Below, piece by piece: positions 9,301-12,080 of a stretch of 12,080 nt of DNA. This DNA is from CAZVFX01 sp964626565 (lineage in GTDB: Bacteria > Myxococcota_A > UBA9042 > CAIXZC01), in contig CAZVFX010000170.1 of NCBI GenBank assembly GCA_964626565.1, forward strand, positions 1 to 12,080, in the 5' to 3' direction. The notes beneath the pieces are model-generated. The model worked only from the letters and a program-made list of their open reading frames with translations, was not told the origin of the DNA and did not search any database. Every line of letters begins with the position of its first letter. Position 1 is the stretch's first letter. The translations under genes and the position numbers were made by a program.

Positions 9301-9949
9301 GGCAGGTGGCGCAGTTCTCAATGGGCTCCCCAGCACATTCGCCATCGTCACACCCGGGGCAGACCCCGCAATCGGCGGGACAGGTCCCGCAGGTTTCGCC
9401 GGCCAGAGGTTGGCACACACCGTCGCCACACTCGGCGTCGGGCTCGTCCACCTCCGTCGCATCCTCCACTTCTTCGATTTCCCCGTCCGCCAGGTCAGCG
9501 GCATCGCCAAGGTCGGACAACTGGTCGGCAGTTTCAGCGTCATCCAACTCGGTGTCGGCTCCGTCCATCCCCGGCCCGGCGTCCCCTGCGTCTTCTCCGC
9601 TTTCGTCCCCGGTCTGATCCTTCAGTTCGGTGTCGAGGTCGGCCAGGTCAGCGCCCCCGCTATCGGGCGCATCGGCCGCTATTCCATCCAACGGACCGGC
9701 CCCATCCGGGAGGTCGTAACCGGCCAGATCGAAAAGTCCATCTCCGGTTTCGGAGTCGGCCAGAAGTACGTCCTCTTTCCCGTCGAGAAAACCGCGCCCC
9801 CCGTCCCCTGTATTTTCCTGGATATCCACGTCGGATATTCCATCCGCGATGAGCACGTTCTTTGCCGGGTTGCTGCAAGCCATCAGGCCCGCTGCCAACA
9901 GCAGTAGCACCCTGGACCCTGGACCCTGGACCCTGGACCAATCTCTCAT
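6347..9949 (-). CDS. Cysteine-rich lipoprotein with two PPC domains and a C-terminal SASA carbohydrate esterase
   Basis: The protein has 1200 residues. A lipoprotein signal ends in LMAC (Cys25). An Asp/Glu/Gly/Ala-rich, cysteine-free spacer runs to about 172. Then come thirteen modules of the form CGDG-x-C...GE...CP-x-DC (174-475), two glycine-rich cysteine modules (476-544), PPC-type beta domain 1 (about 546-661), another CGDG module (666-690), PPC domain 2 (706-820), and further cysteine modules (826-921). A SASA/SGNH hydrolase domain follows (about 926-1190). Its catalytic blocks are visible: GQSNA with Ser937, KGGT at 1011-1014, WHQGESD at 1066-1072 and DDYH with His1168. This family removes acetyl groups from sugars, for example sialate or xylan O-acetyl esterases; the substrate here is unknown. 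About 118 cysteines (hand count) imply a heavily disulfide-bonded surface protein. The ATG at 9949 overlaps the upstream stop as ATGA; in-frame codons upstream at 9973 (TTG) and 9964 (ATG) are poorly spaced from a ribosome site. Confidence 0.9.
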   Translation of the reverse strand: MRDWSRVQGPGSRVLLLLAAGLMACSNPAKNVLIADGISDVDIQENTGDGGRGFLDGKEDVLLADSETGDGLFDLAGYDLPDGAGPLDGIAADAPDSGGADLADLDTELKDQTGDESGEDAGDAGPGMDGADTELDDAETADQLSDLGDAADLADGEIEEVEDATEVDEPDAECGDGVCQPLAGETCGTCPADCGVCPGCDDGECAGEPIENCATCPEDCGPCPTCSDGECVEEDGEDCTTCPVDCGLCPTVCGDGKCEQGEPWETAELCPGDCGACGDGLCGANEDEASCVHDCVPACGDGACDAGEEEGAEGHCPTDCGPCDDGICGYADFAEGCDAGDCVPGCGDGICDDAESAFNCPPDCGPPCGDGLCEPGETVSGCPVDCGICGDGVCGKWGNQPEPCPQDCSAPCGDGICWWGETPANCPLDCGPCGDGICAIGEQENGSCVLDCADCGDGECAEEESPFTCPADCEGCLPFCDAGWVCGPAGCGQLCGICPPGQVCVEHGCCTPDCEGKECGDDGCGGECGPCAPGLGCADATCMCSDDVGFEPNDLCTVATTLDTGVYNGLTVCPGGDEDWYLIEVEAGKTLQAEIVFENGDGDLDLYLHQASNCAGYLASSVSHSDNEKITYTSPGNSTYLLRVVALAPAMGNDYSLVLILGLPECGDGECHVEEDCISCAADCGACCVDCATWEECVAEVCVCSSDDGNEPNNLCTQTTSLEPGLYPDMGLCAGGDEDWYLVHADAEETLEISILFDNTLGNLELFLYPHGNCVGYIAKSTTLTDNEQIVHTTQFSSNFYVQVRGYGPAVGASYDLVVETFAPGCGDGVCGEAETCTTCPLDCGCECGHTCAAGECIYSACDDKECGEDGCGASCGECGPDEQCADGSCACAPATCPELGEDCGTWDDGCGGEVVCGPECQVGPFEVDLFLVLGQSNARGRGKGPSGIPGAPGATFEYDPAADQLATLAYPTGLPAGNYWTSDETSFVLAFGKAWFDLSGRIPVFVCRAKGGTALLESADVGKGDWIDVEDNDGLWDTAAAAYAAAQAHIDAHPDYLVAKKYVLWHQGESDANAAVAWDAYRDALAALLTHFDEEVGFDAFFISEIGHRLPFSEAFAAQSLEIIKGQQQVQEMVEKAVLVSKLPREFTAPCFDDEGDQACALWDDYHYDTWAYEALGGDMATNAWIYVLSGVKPFDPDL
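9910..9939. repeat. 7-bp tandem array (CCCTGGA) within the signal-peptide codons
   Basis: Four perfect units of CCCTGGA (9910-9937) are followed by CC. On the - strand they are translated as part of WSRVQGPGSRV, the positively charged n-region of the esterase lipoprotein's signal peptide. Seven bases are not a multiple of three, so gain or loss of one unit would shift the reading frame. Confidence 0.9.
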
Positions 9950-10353
9950 TGTTCCGCCCACCATTCCTCCCAATCAGCGTGGCTCGACCCCACCTTCTTG
10001 CCGGTGACTATTTCCAGCGCCTCGCGGCAGTGGGCATGGGTGCAATCCGGCAGACGCGCCGGGGGCTCGGCTTCGCTCTCGGCCCACTTCATGCCGTTGA
10101 GCATGCAGGGAATCGAGTCCGAGTCACCAAACCTGGCCAGCAGAATGCACGCATCGTGATGGTTGCCCCATGGCCACCACAACACCTTGCATGCTTCCTC
10201 GTTGAATTCTGCCCGGTCGGCGACGGCCAGCCAATCTCCGTCCCCGATGTTCATGTTCGGGTCGAACCACAGCACCCGAAAAGCCACGAACCCACCTGCC
10301 AGCAACAGCCCTGCCAGCAGCAGTGCCAGCAACCGAAACTTCTTTTTGCCCAT
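9946..10353 (-). CDS. Small membrane-anchored HEAT-like protein
   Basis: This protein of 135 residues starts with a basic stretch (GKKKFR) and one hydrophobic segment (about 8-29). It has no lipobox and no clear cleavage site, so it is probably anchored in the inner membrane with the rest outside the cytoplasm. The body resembles HEAT-repeat helices (LLARFGDSDSIPCML, about 71-85). The C-terminus, HCREALEIVTGKK...DWEEWW, resembles the closing motif of some HEAT-repeat proteins in planctomycetes and related bacteria. Five cysteines lie in the body. The ATG at 10353 has GGAGG at 10359-10363, 5 bases away. Its TGA overlaps the esterase ATG by ATGA, which suggests translational coupling and a shared task. 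No catalytic motif is seen and the function is unknown; the HEAT assignment is by eye only. Confidence 0.8.
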   Translation of the reverse strand: MGKKKFRLLALLLAGLLLAGGFVAFRVLWFDPNMNIGDGDWLAVADRAEFNEEACKVLWWPWGNHHDACILLARFGDSDSIPCMLNGMKWAESEAEPPARLPDCTHAHCREALEIVTGKKVGSSHADWEEWWAEQ

Positions 10354-10370
10354 GCCAGCCTCCGCCTGCC

Positions 10371-10399
10371 ATTATAGCGCGTCCGCGGCAGACCGTCAC
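10371..10399 (-). promoter_or_regulatory. Predicted strong promoter of the HEAT-like/esterase operon
   Basis: On the - strand, GTGACG (10399-10394) and a perfect TATAAT (10376-10371) are separated by 17 bases. Transcription would start near 10365, so the leader is only about 12 bases and begins almost at the GGAGG ribosome site (10363-10359). Confidence 0.6.
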
Positions 10400-10404
10400 G
10401 GGCG

Positions 10405-10434
10405 TTGCATTCGCAGCCTCTCCATGCCTATGCT
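10405..10434 (+). promoter_or_regulatory. Candidate promoter of the cysteine desulfidase gene
   Basis: TTGCAT (10405-10410) and TATGCT (10429-10434) are separated by 18 bases, with the ribosome site GGAGG at 10446-10450. The boxes are moderate matches only. This -35 lies five bases from the -35 of the divergent operon promoter, so one regulator could act on both. Confidence 0.35.
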
Positions 10435-10458
10435 TGGGGTGGCCTGGAGGGACAGAAA

Positions 10459-11721
10459 ATGAAACTCTGCGACTATCTGGCACAAGAATGGAAACCGGCC
10501 CTGGGTTGCACCGAACCTGCATCCATCGCGCTGGCCGCGGCCAACGCCGCATCCATGTGCACCGGAAATGTGCGCTCTGTGCGACTGGTTTGCGACCCCC
10601 GCATGTACAAGAACTGCTACGCGGTGGGCATCCCCCATTCCGGTGGCGAATCGGGGTTGTTGTGGGCCGCCGCCATCGGAGCCCATCTCTCTGATCCAAC
10701 CTGCGGGTTGGAGGGTTTCCGGCAGGTCACACCGGCAATCCTGGCCGCGGCCGGGGCGCTGTTGGACACGGGGCAGGTTTCCGTTGAAGTAGACCCTTCG
10801 CAGCGGGACCTTCTTGTGGATTGCCGGGTCGCCCGCTCGGAAGGCTCGGGAAGGGCGGTCATCGAATTGGAGCACGCCCGCCTCGTCCGCCTGGAGGCCA
10901 ACGGCGAGGTTCGGCCTCTGCCCACGTCCGGCGTGGACACAGCCGCAGACAACGTCCGAGGTCTGCGCAAAGAGCTCGCCTACATGCCTTTCCCGGACAT
11001 GATAGAAATCGCCACAAACGTCGACAGCAGTTCGGCGGAACTACTGACAGAGGGTGTAAAACTCAACGTCGAGATAGCTCAACACGGCCTCTCCCATTTC
11101 CCACGTCGCTTCTTCCAGATGATGGGAGATGACTCCGTGACTCGGCTGAGCCGGCTTGTGTGCGCAGGCGTCTTCTCCCGCATGTCCGGCGATGACTACA
11201 CGGTGATGACTCTGGCGGCCTCGGGGAACAAGGGGATTACCGTCGCAGTCCCGCTGTTTCAGTGGGGAGAGGACAACGGCCACCCGAAGGATCGCATCCA
11301 TGAAGCGTTGGCGTTGGCTTGTCTCGTGACCTCGGCAACCACCCATAACCTGGGGACGTTGTCTGCAGTCTGCGGTTGCTCCAACGCCGCGGGCATTGGC
11401 CTGGCCGCAGGCCTTGTTCACCTGGAAGGGGGCGATGCCGAGCACGTGTCCCTGGCTATGAACAACATGGTGGGCAATGTCACGGGCATGATTTGCGACG
11501 GTGCGAAGATAGGATGCGCCATGAAAACCATGACCTCTGTGGACGCCGCGTTTCGCTCCGCAGCCCTGGCGCTCAGCGGCATCGGGATCCCGGAAACCGA
11601 CGGCATCATAGGCAAGGACGGAAAAGAGTCGCTGTGGAACCTTGGCCGCATAGCCCGCATCGGGATGACCTCCACCGATTCCGAGATTCTGAAGATCATG
11701 CAGGAAAAACTGCGCGGCTGA
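10459..11721 (+). CDS. cyuA: L-cysteine desulfidase / L-serine dehydratase-like iron-sulfur enzyme (UPF0597, CyuA/YhaM)
   Basis: The product has 420 residues, close to E. coli CyuA/YhaM (about 436). This family contains [4Fe-4S] lyases related to bacterial L-serine dehydratase. Characterised members break L-cysteine down to pyruvate, ammonia and sulfide in the cytoplasm. The hallmark LGCTEPASIALAAA is at about 15-28, with Cys17. Further cysteines sit in VCGCSNAAGIGLAAG (Cys305, Cys307) and in MICDGAKIGCAMK (Cys346, Cys353). Three such conserved positions correspond to the cluster-binding cysteines described in the archaeal enzyme. TSATTHNLGT and NNMVGNVTGMICDG are also typical. The ATG at 10459 has GGAGG 8 bases upstream and begins at the conserved N-terminus; an in-frame TTG at 10405 is within the candidate promoter. 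It is transcribed divergently from the HEAT-like/esterase operon. Serine rather than cysteine could be the main substrate; sequence alone does not settle this. Confidence 0.9.
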   Translation: MKLCDYLAQEWKPALGCTEPASIALAAANAASMCTGNVRSVRLVCDPRMYKNCYAVGIPHSGGESGLLWAAAIGAHLSDPTCGLEGFRQVTPAILAAAGALLDTGQVSVEVDPSQRDLLVDCRVARSEGSGRAVIELEHARLVRLEANGEVRPLPTSGVDTAADNVRGLRKELAYMPFPDMIEIATNVDSSSAELLTEGVKLNVEIAQHGLSHFPRRFFQMMGDDSVTRLSRLVCAGVFSRMSGDDYTVMTLAASGNKGITVAVPLFQWGEDNGHPKDRIHEALALACLVTSATTHNLGTLSAVCGCSNAAGIGLAAGLVHLEGGDAEHVSLAMNNMVGNVTGMICDGAKIGCAMKTMTSVDAAFRSAALALSGIGIPETDGIIGKDGKESLWNLGRIARIGMTSTDSEILKIMQEKLRG

Positions 11722-11733
11722 GGGCCAGGTTCG

Positions 11734-11765
11734 GCAGTGAGCCGTGAGCAGTGCGCCGTGAGCAG
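11734..11765. repeat. 7-bp tandem array (GCMGTGA)
   Basis: The units GCAGTGA, GCCGTGA, GCAGTGC and GCCGTGA (11734-11761) are followed by a partial GCAG. The array begins 13 bases after the cyuA stop, in the gap before the Ala/Glu/Pro-rich envelope gene. Alternating A/C at the third position suggests a 14-bp higher-order unit. Confidence 0.75.
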
Positions 11766-11841
11766 AAGAATAGGGCAAAATATGGTGGCGACTTGTACGT
11801 CCTACCTGTGGTAAAGTTGGCGGATACAAAGGAGGTCTAAC

Positions 11842-12080
11842 ATGCGCAATAGAAAAACTGACTTGGCCCGGGTCGTTGTGCTGGCGTTGCTCCTGGCGTT
11901 GGCCGGTTGGCAGTGCGGCAAGGCCGACCAGGCGAAGGGTGAAAAGGGTGAAAAATCCAAGCAGATAGAGAAGGCCGAAAAGGAAGAGGCGCCCGTAGCA
12001 GAAGAAGCGGCTCCCGAGGAAGCACCCGCGGCCGAGGAAGCACCCGCGGCCGAGGAAGCACCCGCGGCCGAGGAAGCACC
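11842..12080 (+). CDS. Ala/Glu/Pro-rich envelope protein, probable lipoprotein (partial, runs off the window)
   Basis: The first 79 codons are present and no stop is reached. The ATG has a strong AAAGGAGGT at 11828-11836. A basic n-region (MRNRK) and a hydrophobic stretch (about 8-23) form a signal peptide. The nearest cysteine, Cys25 in AGWQCG, could be a lipobox, but Gln at -1 is not canonical, so signal peptidase I cleavage after an alanine is the alternative. A Lys/Glu-rich segment follows (about 27-49). From about residue 59 the protein becomes perfect EEAPAA repeats, encoded by an 18-bp tandem repeat. Such regions usually act as an extended spacer between membrane or cell wall and a distal domain, which lies outside the window. 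The function cannot be inferred. Confidence 0.8.
   Translation, partial: MRNRKTDLARVVVLALLLALAGWQCGKADQAKGEKGEKSKQIEKAEKEEAPVAEEAAPEEAPAAEEAPAAEEAPAAEEA
12016..12080 (+). repeat. 18-bp perfect tandem repeat encoding EEAPAA
   Basis: The unit GAGGAAGCACCCGCGGCC occurs at 12016-12033, 12034-12051 and 12052-12069. A fourth copy begins at 12070 and is cut by the window edge. The copies are identical at the DNA level, including synonymous sites, which indicates recent expansion and possible length variation. The 18-bp period preserves the frame. Confidence 0.92.

Noticed and set aside
8380..9420. Regular DNA repeats resembling a CRISPR-like array
   Set aside because: The periodicity follows codons for CGDG-x-C modules, the copies diverge at synonymous sites, the spacing varies, and there are no unique spacers or cas genes.
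8305..9543. - strand frame in another register within the esterase gene
   Set aside because: It is an alternative frame of the same repeat DNA, rich in Arg/Ala/Pro, with no ribosome site or recognisable motif.
11793..11817. Promoter TTGTAC...TAAAGT before the Ala/Glu/Pro-rich gene
   Set aside because: The spacer is only 13 bases, too short for a sigma-70 promoter, and no better pair was found.
11041..11829. - strand frame antisense to cyuA
   Set aside because: cyuA is a clear family member with all its motifs; the antisense frame matches nothing recognisable.

Overview
The window is a GC-rich bacterial chromosome segment. The best guess at origin is the Myxococcota/Bradymonadota side of the former Deltaproteobacteria. 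That rests on two secreted lipoproteins built from repeated cysteine modules (the CGDDGCGGSCG type and the CGDG-x-C...GE...CP-x-DC type), and on a radical SAM protein fused to DUF2344. The assignment comes from gene style only; no marker gene was searched.

Layout. On the + strand, the last nine codons of groES (ends at 30) lead into a complete groEL (71-1738) and a methylmalonyl-CoA epimerase (1832-2230). A - strand block follows, given here in map order: a 442-residue cysteine-rich lipoprotein (3676 to 2348), a B12-type radical SAM/DUF2344 fusion of unknown function (6281 to 3807), a 1200-residue cysteine-rich lipoprotein ending in a SASA/SGNH carbohydrate esterase domain (9949 to 6347), and a small membrane-anchored HEAT-like protein (10353 to 9946). 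The last two overlap by ATGA and are probably translationally coupled. The + strand resumes with an iron-sulfur L-cysteine desulfidase/L-serine dehydratase-family gene (cyuA/UPF0597, 10459-11721) and the start of an Ala/Glu/Pro-rich envelope protein (from 11842, cut by the window edge).

How the genes may work together. groES-groEL is housekeeping protein folding, and the epimerase belongs to propionyl-CoA/methylmalonyl-CoA metabolism. The - strand block encodes mostly cell-surface products: two lipoproteins with very high cysteine content, one carrying an esterase that probably acts on acetylated glycans. The cysteine-handling enzyme CyuA is transcribed divergently from the esterase operon, with the two predicted promoters back to back. 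A link to the cysteine-rich proteins is conceivable but unproven.

The most unusual content lies between and inside genes. There are four short tandem arrays with different core sequences but all with a 7-bp period; a dispersed-repeat-like element together with one of those arrays is read in frame as the linker of the radical SAM protein; another array encodes the n-region of the esterase's signal peptide; a near-symmetric structure of about 124 bp sits between convergent genes; and an 11-bp perfect dyad overlaps the predicted -10 box and start point of the smaller cysteine-rich lipoprotein gene. No tRNA, rRNA, CRISPR array, transposase or phage gene was seen, and no gene-free stretch exceeds 300 bases.
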